14,276 nucleotides of DNA from contig DAOVWI010000045.1 in NCBI GenBank assembly GCA_030636765.1, forward strand, positions 1 to 14,276. Reading direction: 5' to 3'. Of this stretch, positions 1-8,416 are shown one piece after another. A model generated the notes under the pieces. That model saw only the letters and a program-made list of their open reading frames with translations. It was not told where the DNA came from and made no database searches. How positions within the stretch are numbered: the first letter of the stretch is position 1; every line of letters starts with the position of its first letter. This DNA comes from Gemmatimonadales bacterium. GTDB lineage: Bacteria; Gemmatimonadota; Gemmatimonadetes; Palauibacterales; Palauibacteraceae. The position numbers and the translations under genes are program-made.

Positions 1-1
1 A

Positions 2-118
2 CCGGACGAGCAGGCGCTCTTCAGGCGCGCCCTCGAGTGGCGCGAGCGGTTCGGCCTCGCACCCGCCTCCCATGATGACGTCGTCGTACGCCTCCAGCTT
101 ACCGACCTGCAGAAGGAT
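2..118 (+). pseudogene. N-terminal fragment of the nicotinamidase-like hydrolase, out of frame with its main body
   Basis: Reading frame 2 is open from the left edge and translates to a helix-like stretch (ALEWRERFGLAP) followed by VVRLQLTDLQKD, ending at codon 116-118. That segment looks like the first beta strand of an isochorismatase-like hydrolase, which carries the catalytic Asp in a 'DxQxD' motif. After base 118 this frame turns into Arg-rich nonsense, while frame 3 picks up the family-like PDGALYVGGRSG from base 120. Only one base (119) separates the two parts, where the family normally has about three residues (Phe-Cys-x), so about 8 bases appear to be missing. No start codon is visible in frame 2, so the true start lies left of the window. 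The break could be a real mutation or a sequencing or assembly error. The family pattern is from memory, not from an alignment. Confidence 0.6.
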
Positions 119-986
119 TCCCGATGGGGCGCTCTACGTGGGAGGGAGAAGCGGCCGCGGAGCCGTCGAGGACAACGACCGAACAGCCCGTTTCGTGTAC
201 CGGAACCTCTCGAGCATCACCGAGATCACCTGCACGCTCGACACTCATTATCCGTATCAGATCTTCTTCCCCTCCTTCTGGCTGACCGATGAGGGCACAC
301 CGCCCATCGCGCACCGCGAGGTCACGACGCAGGACGTGCGCAGCGGCCGGCTACGGCCGAACCCGGCGTTGGCGGCCTGGCTGGCGGACGAGGACTACGG
401 GTGGCTGGAGCGGCATGCTCGCTTCTACTGCGAGCAGCTGGAGAGGGCCGGCAAGTACACGCTTTATCTCTGGCCACCCCACTGCATGCTCGGAAGCGAG
501 GGACATGCTTTGGCAGGTGTCATCCACGAAGCACGCATGTTCCACGCGTTCGCCCGCCTGGCGCGGGACTGGATCGAGCCGAAGGGGGGGCACGCACTCT
601 CCGAGCACTACTCGGCTCTGTCGCCGGAAGTGCTGTTCGGCCCCGACGAAAAGCGGATCGCCGAGCGCAACAACCGCTTTGCGGAGCGGCTCCTGGAGGC
701 GGACGCCTTGATCATCGCGGGCCAAGCGGCCAGCCATTGCGTTAAGAGCACCGTCGAGGATCTCCTGACGGAGATCGTCGCCACGGATCCATCTCTGGCC
801 CGGAAGGTGTACATCCTGGAGGACTGCATGTCGGCCGTGACCGTACCGGACGCGGACGCTCCCGGGGGGTTTCTCTTCGATTTCACGCCGCAGGCCGAGG
901 AGGCGCTCGCGAGATTCGCCGCGGCGGGCATGCATGTGGTCCGCTCGGAGGTCCCGATGTCCAACTGGCCGGATTTCCCCGTATGA
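72..986 (+). CDS. Isochorismatase-like cysteine hydrolase (nicotinamidase-related), main body; apparent 5' frameshift
   Basis: Isochorismatase-superfamily cysteine hydrolase, probably a nicotinamidase-type amidase (nicotinamide to nicotinate, NAD salvage); the exact substrate is not shown by sequence. Numbering from the ATG at 72: YVGGRSGRGAVEDND at 22-36, DTHYPYQIFF at 57-66, the WPPHC motif at 134-138, the candidate catalytic Lys171 in EPKGG followed by EHYSAL, and the nucleophile Cys223 in AGQAASHCVKST. The C-terminal half is complete and ends at a TGA at 984-986. The catalytic Asp is not in this frame: it sits in the TDLQKD segment of frame 2 just upstream. The first 16 or so codons from the ATG at 72 look unlike protein and are probably not the native N terminus. 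If the frameshift is real the enzyme lacks one triad residue and is likely dead; if it is a sequence error the gene is intact and begins left of the window. Confidence 0.8.
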   Translation: MMTSSYASSLPTCRRIPDGALYVGGRSGRGAVEDNDRTARFVYRNLSSITEITCTLDTHYPYQIFFPSFWLTDEGTPPIAHREVTTQDVRSGRLRPNPALAAWLADEDYGWLERHARFYCEQLERAGKYTLYLWPPHCMLGSEGHALAGVIHEARMFHAFARLARDWIEPKGGHALSEHYSALSPEVLFGPDEKRIAERNNRFAERLLEADALIIAGQAASHCVKSTVEDLLTEIVATDPSLARKVYILEDCMSAVTVPDADAPGGFLFDFTPQAEEALARFAAAGMHVVRSEVPMSNWPDFPV

Positions 987-1017
987 GGAGAGGTCCGCCA
1001 CACGCGGAAGAGGTGCA

Positions 1018-1176
1018 ATGAAGCACTGCCACCAGTGCGAGGTGATGATCCCGGAGCACGCGCACCACTGCCCCCACTGCCGGCGCCGGCAGCGCCGGGG
1101 GGAGTGGCAGCTCCAGGCCGTCCTCCTCCTGGCTGCGGCCGCCGCGGCGGCCGCGGTGCTGGCGGAGGCCTGCTAG
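1018..1176 (+). CDS. 52-residue zinc-ribbon protein with one C-terminal membrane helix
   Basis: Short protein starting at an ATG 31 bp after the hydrolase stop, with a purine-rich GGAAGAGG at 1006-1013 as a possible ribosome site. Residues 1-21 contain two Cys pairs, CHQC (4-7) and CPHC (18-21), separated by ten residues, which is the pattern of a small zinc ribbon. An Arg-rich stretch (RRRQRRGEW, 22-30) follows, then a hydrophobic Leu/Ala segment (about 33-48) with eight consecutive Ala, and the chain ends in Cys52. The positive-inside rule would put the zinc ribbon in the cytoplasm with a single helix in the membrane. I do not recognise a named family beyond the generic 'zinc ribbon plus TM' type. 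The gene is tandem with the hydrolase and convergent with ctaF. A chance ORF is possible, but the paired CxxC motifs argue against it. Confidence 0.6.
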   Translation: MKHCHQCEVMIPEHAHHCPHCRRRQRRGEWQLQAVLLLAAAAAAAAVLAEAC

Positions 1177-1182
1177 CCGCGC

Positions 1183-1224
1183 CGCCGAAACCCGCAGGGC
1201 GCGACCCCCTGGAGTTTTTCGGCG
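1183..1224. terminator. Possible hairpin between convergent genes
   Basis: CGCCGAAA at 1183-1190 pairs perfectly with TTTCGGCG at 1217-1224, giving an 8-bp stem around a 26-nt loop in the 54-bp gap between the zinc-ribbon gene and ctaF. It has no clear U-tract on either strand, so it is at best a weak bidirectional terminator. The position between converging genes is the main support. Confidence 0.25.
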
Positions 1225-1230
1225 CCCCCC

Positions 1231-1569
1231 CTACAGGACGTAGCCGTAGAGCGCGATCAGAGCGACGATGATCGCCACTGCGATGAAAAGGGGGCCGAGG
1301 AAGAGACCGCGAAGGACGTTCGCGTCGAACTTGAGGTGCATGTAGAAGGCCACGACGAGCGCGAACTTGGTACCCGACAGGAGGAGGAGGATGGGCACCA
1401 GCACCGGGGCGAGCGCCTCGACGTAGAACACCATCACCTCGAGCGCGGTGAGCACGCCGAGCACCAGAGCGATCGCCACGTAGGTGCGGTTCGAGGCGTG
1501 CGGTTCCTCGTGCGCGTGAGCGGCCAACGCGCCTCCGCTCTCGATCCCGGCAGCCTTCTCGCTCGTCAT
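1231..1569 (-). CDS. ctaF: Cytochrome c oxidase subunit IV (caa3 type)
   Basis: Small membrane subunit of the caa3-type terminal oxidase, 112 residues, typical of the prokaryotic subunit IV (COX4_pro) family. It has a His-containing cytoplasmic N terminus (1-28), three membrane helices at about 30-50, 56-77 and 86-110, and the family signature KFALVVAFYMHLKFD at 68-82. It probably supports assembly or stability of the CuB site in subunit I rather than binding a cofactor itself. The ATG start is preceded by GAGG within GTGAGGTCTGG. It lies 22 bp after the ctaE stop and is the last gene of the oxidase set, facing the zinc-ribbon gene across a short convergent gap. Confidence 0.93.
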   Translation of the reverse strand: MTSEKAAGIESGGALAAHAHEEPHASNRTYVAIALVLGVLTALEVMVFYVEALAPVLVPILLLLSGTKFALVVAFYMHLKFDANVLRGLFLGPLFIAVAIIVALIALYGYVL

Positions 1570-1591
1570 CCAGACCTCACGCTGTCCCGCC

Positions 1592-2164
1592 TCAACTTCC
1601 GGACATCAGGTAGATCACCGTGAAGAGTACGATCCACACGACGTCGACGAAGTGCCAGTACAGGCCCGCCACCTCCACCTTGACCGATTTCTCCGGCCCC
1701 AGCCTGCCCCGCATCGTCAGCACCCACAGGCTCAGCAGCCAGATCACGCCCGCCGTCACGTGAGCACCATGGAAGCCCGTCGTCAGGAAGAACGTGCTGG
1801 AGAAGAGGTTTCGGCTCAGGCCAAGCCCCTCGCCGGCGAAGTGGCTGAACTCGATCGCCTGCCCACCGACGAAGATGATCCCCAACACGGCGGTCAGAAG
1901 GAGGAATACCCTGCTCCCTCGCGCGTCGCCCCGCTGAACGGCCGAGAGGGCCAGCACCATCGTCAGGCTGCTCATCAGCAACACGAACGTGGTGACCGTG
2001 ATGAACGGGATGTTGAGGAGATCCTCCGGATACGGTCCCACCAGGCTACGGCCGCGGTAGGCCAGATACGTCGCGATCAGGGAAGCGAACAGCATGCACT
2101 CGGAGCCGATAAAGGCCCACATGAGCATCTTCTCGTTGGGAACCCCGGTGCTCGTTCGTTCCAC
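1592..2164 (-). CDS. ctaE: Cytochrome c oxidase subunit III
   Basis: Subunit III of the heme-copper oxidase, 190 residues with five predicted membrane helices (about 13-35, 53-75, 86-106, 126-150, 166-187), the short form found in many caa3 and bo3 oxidases. Family marks include the buried Glu22 in GSECMLFASL, TTGFHGAHVTAGV at 128-140 and GLYWHFVDVVWIVLF at 167-181. It contains no redox centre and stabilises subunit I during turnover. The start is a GTG; AGGAG sits only 3 nt in front of it, which is close. An internal ATG (Met13, base 2128) is an alternative, but it would remove residues just before the first helix. The gene begins 50 bp downstream of the ctaD stop and is followed 22 bp later by ctaF. 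Confidence 0.95.
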   Translation of the reverse strand: MERTSTGVPNEKMLMWAFIGSECMLFASLIATYLAYRGRSLVGPYPEDLLNIPFITVTTFVLLMSSLTMVLALSAVQRGDARGSRVFLLLTAVLGIIFVGGQAIEFSHFAGEGLGLSRNLFSSTFFLTTGFHGAHVTAGVIWLLSLWVLTMRGRLGPEKSVKVEVAGLYWHFVDVVWIVLFTVIYLMSGS

Positions 2165-2214
2165 GTGCTCCTCAGACCCCGTCTCGATCGTCCGCTCTGG
2201 TCGTCACCGGCCGA

Positions 2215-4020
<1,806 letters not shown>

Positions 4021-4025
4021 CAGCG

Positions 4026-5069
4026 CTACTTCAGACTTCCAAGATAGGCCGCGACATCGCGCGCCTGTTCATCGCTCAATCCCATGTCCAACATGAGGTT
4101 GCCCTTTTTCACCTTATGTGGCTCCTTCACCCAGCTCGCCATGTTCGTGGGGGTGTTCCGAAGGACGCCCGCCCCGATAGTCGACCGACTCCCCACGTGC
4201 GTGAGATCCGGCCCCAGAACGCCAGCGGCCGGTGTCCCCCGGATGGTGTGGCACGAGATGCAGCCTCCGGCCCCGAAGAAGATGGAGCGGCCCGTTTCGA
4301 CGAGCGCTTCCCCGCCGGGCTCCTCCACCGCATCATGCGACTGGAGCTCCGCCCACCGCTCGAACACGTCGGGCTCTTCGGCGATCACACGCACCCTCAT
4401 GAGGGCGTGCGCGATGCCGCAGAACTCGGCACACTGACCAGGATAGACGCCAGCCGAGTCGACCGTGAACCAGAGCTGGTTCTCCCGCCCGGGGACCAGA
4501 TCCCGCTTTCCCGCCAGACGAGGCACCCAGAAGCTGTGCACCACGTCATCGCTTCGCAGACGCAGGTCCACGGTGTGTCCCACCGGGACGTGAAGCTCGT
4601 TCGCCGTGGTGACGCCGAGATCGGGATAGTTGAACTCCCACCACCACTGGTGGCCCACGACCTCCACCCGCAGCGCCTCGCCCTGGGGCGGTCGATCGAT
4701 TCTCCACAGGGTGAGCATGGTGGGCACACCGATGAAAATGAGGATCACGGCCGGGACGATCGTCCAGGCCACCTCCAGGGCGGTGTTTCCATGCACCGGC
4801 TTCGGACGCTCGGCACCGGGGCGCTCTCGGAAACGCACGATCGCGACGAGAAGGGCGCCCTCCACGACGACGAACACCCCCACGGCCAGCCAGAAGATGC
4901 CGCGGAACAGATCGTCGATGCTTCGCGCCACATCCGACTGCGGACGAAGCGACGACTGAGGAAAATCGCCGCCGCACGCCGCCGTCAACACGACCAGCGA
5001 AAGCACCGCGATCCATAGCGTCGGTCTTTGGACGGGGACCCGAGAGCACCCGTTGATCCGGTCAGCCAT
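4026..5069 (-). CDS. ctaC: Cytochrome c oxidase subunit II fused to a cytochrome c domain (caa3)
   Basis: Electron-entry subunit, 347 residues from the ATG at 5069. An N-terminal hydrophobic signal ends in LTAAC (Cys32), a good lipobox, so the protein is probably a lipoprotein. Two membrane helices follow (about 57-78 and 99-121), then the cupredoxin domain with HQWWWEFNYPD (140-150) and the CuA ligands His178, Cys213, Glu215, Cys217, His221 and Met224. A C-terminal class I cytochrome c domain carries CISCH (270-274) and a distal Met, 326 or 329. The fused heme c marks a caa3 enzyme. The open frame runs upstream to 5225, but those 52 residues are Arg/Ser-rich shadow of msrP; the Met at 5069 precedes the signal peptide directly. 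The start overlaps the msrP stop by 8 bp and the stop lies 5 bp before ctaD. Confidence 0.96.
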   Translation of the reverse strand: MADRINGCSRVPVQRPTLWIAVLSLVVLTAACGGDFPQSSLRPQSDVARSIDDLFRGIFWLAVGVFVVVEGALLVAIVRFRERPGAERPKPVHGNTALEVAWTIVPAVILIFIGVPTMLTLWRIDRPPQGEALRVEVVGHQWWWEFNYPDLGVTTANELHVPVGHTVDLRLRSDDVVHSFWVPRLAGKRDLVPGRENQLWFTVDSAGVYPGQCAEFCGIAHALMRVRVIAEEPDVFERWAELQSHDAVEEPGGEALVETGRSIFFGAGGCISCHTIRGTPAAGVLGPDLTHVGSRSTIGAGVLRNTPTNMASWVKEPHKVKKGNLMLDMGLSDEQARDVAAYLGSLK

Positions 5070-6042
5070 ACAACCCGGCCACCCACTCGGAGTATCCGTT
5101 GAACGGCAGGGTCGGAATGCGCTCGCCGGTCGCCACCACGATCTCGGTCGCTTGCGACCAGCGCGGGTGCGGCACCGAGGGATCCACGTTCGAGAGGAAG
5201 CTGTACTCGTCAGGCGCGGCGTCATTCCAGAACGTCTTTGGACGACTCTCGCTCAGCTCGATGCGGACGATCGACTTGATGCTCTTGTAGCCGTACTTCC
5301 AGGGCACGGCCAGCCGGATCGGAGCCCCGTTCTGCTTTTGGAGCGGGTGGCCGTACATGCCGGTGGCCAGAAAGGCCAGCTCATTCATCGCCTCGTCGAT
5401 GCGGAGCGCCTCGTAGTACGGCCATGGATACCAGGTCTGCCGCTTCTGGCCTGGAGCCTCCTCCGGCCTCAAGAAGCTCACGAAGCGAACGTACCGGGCT
5501 CGCGAAGCCGGCTCCGCCTTCTTCAGCAGTGCCGCGAGGGGGAAGCCGATCCAGGGGACCACGACGGACCATGCCTCCACGCAGCGGAGACGGTAGATCC
5601 GTTCCTCCAGCGGCATCGTGCGCTCCAGTTCCGTCAGGTCGATCACGAAAGGTCTCTCGACCAAACCGCCGACCTCGATCTGCCAAGGCCTCGCCTGAAA
5701 GCGGTCCACCAACCTCCACACCGCCTCCTTGTCCGTGGAGAACTCGTAGAAGTTGTTGTAGCCGGCGACGATCTTCTCCTCGGTGATCCCGCCGTGGCCC
5801 GAGCCAGGACCGAAGCGACGGTCCCTCCTCGCCGCAGGGTAGAGCTCGGCCGTGGGCGTCGGCGGAACCTTCGAGAGTCGACCTTCCTGCGCGGCCTCCT
5901 GCCCGGACAGATCACAGGCCGAGATGGCCGCCAGGCCCAGCACTCCCGCTCCCGCCTTCCCAAGGAACTCGCGCCGATCCAGATAGGCGCGCTCCGGCGT
6001 GACGGCCGATTCGGGAAGATCCCACGGTCTCCGCAGTCTCAT
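5062..6042 (-). CDS. msrP: MsrP (YedY-type) periplasmic protein-methionine-sulfoxide reductase, catalytic molybdoenzyme
   Basis: Sulfite-oxidase-fold molybdopterin enzyme that reduces methionine sulfoxide in exported proteins. Counting from the ATG at 6042 (326 residues): twin-arginine motif DRREFLGKAG at 22-31, hydrophobic stretch to Cys43, family signature YNNFYEF at 95-101, Mo-ligand Cys154 in RLRCVEAWS, and AVPWKYGYKSIKSIV at 245-259. The N terminus (RPWDLPESAVTPE) matches the family pattern just before the Tat signal, which is why I prefer the ATG. The frame also opens at a TTG (6063) and a GTG (6051), and the best SD-like run (AGGGGG) is nearer to those. ISAC before Cys43 also fits a lipobox, so a Tat-exported lipoprotein is possible. 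No MsrQ (heme b membrane partner) is present in the window. The stop overlaps the ctaC start. Confidence 0.93.
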   Translation of the reverse strand: MRLRRPWDLPESAVTPERAYLDRREFLGKAGAGVLGLAAISACDLSGQEAAQEGRLSKVPPTPTAELYPAARRDRRFGPGSGHGGITEEKIVAGYNNFYEFSTDKEAVWRLVDRFQARPWQIEVGGLVERPFVIDLTELERTMPLEERIYRLRCVEAWSVVVPWIGFPLAALLKKAEPASRARYVRFVSFLRPEEAPGQKRQTWYPWPYYEALRIDEAMNELAFLATGMYGHPLQKQNGAPIRLAVPWKYGYKSIKSIVRIELSESRPKTFWNDAAPDEYSFLSNVDPSVPHPRWSQATEIVVATGERIPTLPFNGYSEWVAGLYG

Positions 6043-6059
6043 GTTCGTCACGAGCCCCC

Positions 6060-7658
6060 TCAATGCCGGAAGAGTCGGCGTCCGGTCATGACCATGGCGA
6101 TACCGTGCTCATCGGCCGCTGCCACGACGTCTCCATCGCGAATCGAGCCGCCCGGCTGCACGATCGCCGTTACACCCATCTCGGCGGCCACATCGACTCC
6201 GTCCCTGAACGGAAAGAACGCGTCGGACGCGAGAGCCGATCCCTCCATCTGGTGCGCCGCATCAGCAGCCTTCCAACCCGCCAGCCTCACCGCATCCACG
6301 CGGCTCATCTGCCCGGCCCCGATTCCTATCGTCGCGCCGCCCCGCGCCAGGAGTATCGCATTCGACTTGACACCCTGCACGGCCGCCCAAGCGAATCCGA
6401 GCTCATCCCACTCCTCCGGCTCGGGAGAGCGGCGGGTAGGAACGGTCACGCCGTCGGCCTCAGCGAGATCCCCGGCCGGAACCGGCTTCGGCGAAGACTG
6501 AAGGAGGAGTCCACCCTGCACCCCTCTCGCGTCCAGACCGGCGAGGACGTGGCCCGGATACGCCTCCAGTCCTCCCTCCCCCGCCACGAGGATTCGCAGG
6601 TTCTTCTTCTTGAGCAGAATCTGGAGGGCGTCCTTCGCAAAGTCCGGAGCGATGAGACACTCGACAAAGAGCTCGTAGAGCGCTTCCGCCACCGTCTCGG
6701 CCAGCGGCTGGTTGAACGCCACCGTGGAACCGAAGGCGGAGACGGGATCGCAGGCGAGTGCCCGCTCGAACGCCTCCGCCGTGGAGCGCCCCACCGCCAG
6801 ACCGCATGGCGTCGTGTGCTTCACGATAGCGCACGCAGCGCGCGAATCGCCCAGGAACGGCGCGATCGCCGCCAGCACCCCGTCCACATCCAGGAGGTTG
6901 TTGTACGAGAGCTCCTTCCCGTGCAGCTGGCTCAGACCGGCCACACCCCAGCGGCGGGTCGACGCGTCGCGATAAAGCGCAGCTCTCTGATCGGGATTCT
7001 CCCCGTAGCGCAGCTCCTGCACCCGGACCAGCGACAGGAACACCTCCGAAGGCGGATCGGGATCCTTCGCCGAGGCGAACGACTCCAGGTAGCCCGCGAT
7101 CGCCGCATCGTACGTGGCCGTGTGCCGGTACACCTTGGCGGCGAGGCCTTTCCGGAGCTCGGGATCCTCCTCTCCCGCGTCGAGCGCGCCAAGGACGACT
7201 TCGTAGTCCTCCGGATCGCAAAGCGCGAAGACCGACTCGTGGTTCTTCGCCGAGGCCCGCAGGAGGGTCGGTCCGCCGATGTCGATCTGCTCCATCGCCT
7301 CCGCCAGGCTCACATCGACCTTCGCCACCGTCTCGCGAAACGGATAGAGGTTCACCGCCACGAGGTCAATCGGCTCGATGTCCGCACCCTCCAACGCTTC
7401 CATGTCTTCCGGCACCGAACGACGGGCCAGTAGGGCCGCGTGGACCGCGGGATGCAGGGTCTTGACCCGACCACCCAGCATCTCCGGAACGCCCGTGAGC
7501 TCGCTGACCCGTGTGACCGGTATCTCCGCGGCGGCGAGCTGGGCCGCCGTTCCCCCGGTCGACACGATCCGCCAGCCCCGCACCACGAGCTCCCGGGCGA
7601 ACTCTACGATGCCCGTCTTGTCGGAAACGCTCAGAAGCGCGATTCGCCTGCTCTCCAT
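6060..7658 (-). CDS. purH: Bifunctional AICAR formyltransferase / IMP cyclohydrolase
   Basis: Catalyses the last two steps of de novo purine synthesis: 10-formyl-THF-dependent formylation of AICAR, then ring closure to IMP. It has 532 residues, the normal length. The N-terminal cyclohydrolase domain (MGS-like fold) shows LLSVSDKTGI (8-17), STGGT (33-37) and GRVKTLHP (63-70). The transformylase domain shows RYGENPDQ (217-224), the catalytic Lys280-His281 in VKHTTPCG, GIGAGQMSRVDA (445-456) and SDAFFPFRDGVD (478-489). The ATG at 7658 was chosen because homologous sequence starts there; the 55 codons of open frame upstream (to 7823) are a shadow of the purN 3' end. It follows purN by 44 bp. Its stop lies close to or overlaps the msrP start region, depending on which msrP start is used. 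Confidence 0.98.
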   Translation of the reverse strand: MESRRIALLSVSDKTGIVEFARELVVRGWRIVSTGGTAAQLAAAEIPVTRVSELTGVPEMLGGRVKTLHPAVHAALLARRSVPEDMEALEGADIEPIDLVAVNLYPFRETVAKVDVSLAEAMEQIDIGGPTLLRASAKNHESVFALCDPEDYEVVLGALDAGEEDPELRKGLAAKVYRHTATYDAAIAGYLESFASAKDPDPPSEVFLSLVRVQELRYGENPDQRAALYRDASTRRWGVAGLSQLHGKELSYNNLLDVDGVLAAIAPFLGDSRAACAIVKHTTPCGLAVGRSTAEAFERALACDPVSAFGSTVAFNQPLAETVAEALYELFVECLIAPDFAKDALQILLKKKNLRILVAGEGGLEAYPGHVLAGLDARGVQGGLLLQSSPKPVPAGDLAEADGVTVPTRRSPEPEEWDELGFAWAAVQGVKSNAILLARGGATIGIGAGQMSRVDAVRLAGWKAADAAHQMEGSALASDAFFPFRDGVDVAAEMGVTAIVQPGGSIRDGDVVAAADEHGIAMVMTGRRLFRH

Positions 7659-7702
7659 CCTCTGGACTCGCCTTTCTCGATCCTCGATCAGTGGCCGTGT
7701 GT

Positions 7703-8416
7703 TCACCGCGCAGCCGGTTCGACGGGCGCTGGAATCGCGCCGTCCACCGGCATGCTGAACCGATCCTGGCCGTAGAGCGGACGGCTCCAAACACATCGGC
7801 CCCCCCTGGTGAGCGAAACCCATCCACGAGCCACCGCGTGCACCACGGAAGGGAGGAGCCGGTGCTCCACCCTGAGGACACGGGTTGCCAGCGCGGAGAC
7901 GTCGTCATCCTCGAACACCGGCACGGGCCACTGCGCCACGATCGGTCCGCGGTCGTACTCCTCGCTCACGAAATGGATAGTGACGCCCGTGACCCTGCAG
8001 CCGGCCGCCAGCACCGCCTCGTGCACCCGGCGCCCATACAGGCCCCGCCCGCCGAAGGACGGCAGAAGCGCCGGGTGGATGTTGATCATGCGGCCCCAGT
8101 ACCTTCGAACCACCTCCTGCGGAATCAGCCGGAGGTACCCGGCAAGGACTACCAGCTCCACCCCGGCAGCTTCCAGGTGCTCCAGCAGGTAGGCCGCGTC
8201 CCGTTCGGGGCGTGCGGGAGCGTCCGGCCCCGGCGGAGGCGCGATCGCCACCGGTACGGCGGCAGCCCGTGCCCGATCGAGCGCGCCGATTCCCGGACCG
8301 CTTCCGACGACGATCGCCACCCGCGCCCACGAATCATCGCCCAGGTTGAAGCGATCCAGCAGGGCCTGGAGGTTGCTGCCGGAGCCCGACGCCAGGACGC
8401 CCACCGCCAGGCTCAC
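7703..8416 (-). CDS. purN: Phosphoribosylglycinamide formyltransferase (GAR transformylase)
   Basis: Folate-dependent third step of purine synthesis (GAR plus 10-formyl-THF to FGAR), cytoplasmic. Its 237 residues contain the phosphate-binding loop ASGSGSNLQALL (9-20) and the catalytic trio Asn112 and His114 (MINIHPALLPSF) with Asp155 (EEYDRGPIV). The body ends near residue 205, and about 30 Pro/Arg-containing residues follow, slightly longer than the roughly 210-residue E. coli protein. The start codon is GTG and its first bases form the selA stop (GTGA, 8413-8416), a classic 4-bp overlap for translational coupling. It stands 44 bp before purH, so the two formyl-THF-dependent purine enzymes are adjacent. 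Confidence 0.97.
   Translation of the reverse strand: MSLAVGVLASGSGSNLQALLDRFNLGDDSWARVAIVVGSGPGIGALDRARAAAVPVAIAPPPGPDAPARPERDAAYLLEHLEAAGVELVVLAGYLRLIPQEVVRRYWGRMINIHPALLPSFGGRGLYGRRVHEAVLAAGCRVTGVTIHFVSEEYDRGPIVAQWPVPVFEDDDVSALATRVLRVEHRLLPSVVHAVARGWVSLTRGGRCVWSRPLYGQDRFSMPVDGAIPAPVEPAAR

Noticed and set aside
5070..5225. 52-residue upstream extension of ctaC
   Set aside because: Lies inside msrP, is Arg/Ser-rich, and precedes a proper signal peptide that starts at the Met at 5069.
5053..6501. 482-residue plus-strand open frame
   Set aside because: Antisense to msrP and purH, whose motifs are unmistakable. The translation is Arg/Pro/His-rich without a fold signature, a normal effect of high GC.
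6063..7433. 456-residue plus-strand frame
   Set aside because: Antisense shadow of purH.
7659..7702. Short direct repeat (GATCGAG twice) between purN and purH, considered as an operator
   Set aside because: Too short and too GC-typical to support a regulatory call.
7659..7823. 55-residue upstream extension of purH
   Set aside because: Lies mostly inside purN; PurH homology begins at MESRRIALLSVSDK.
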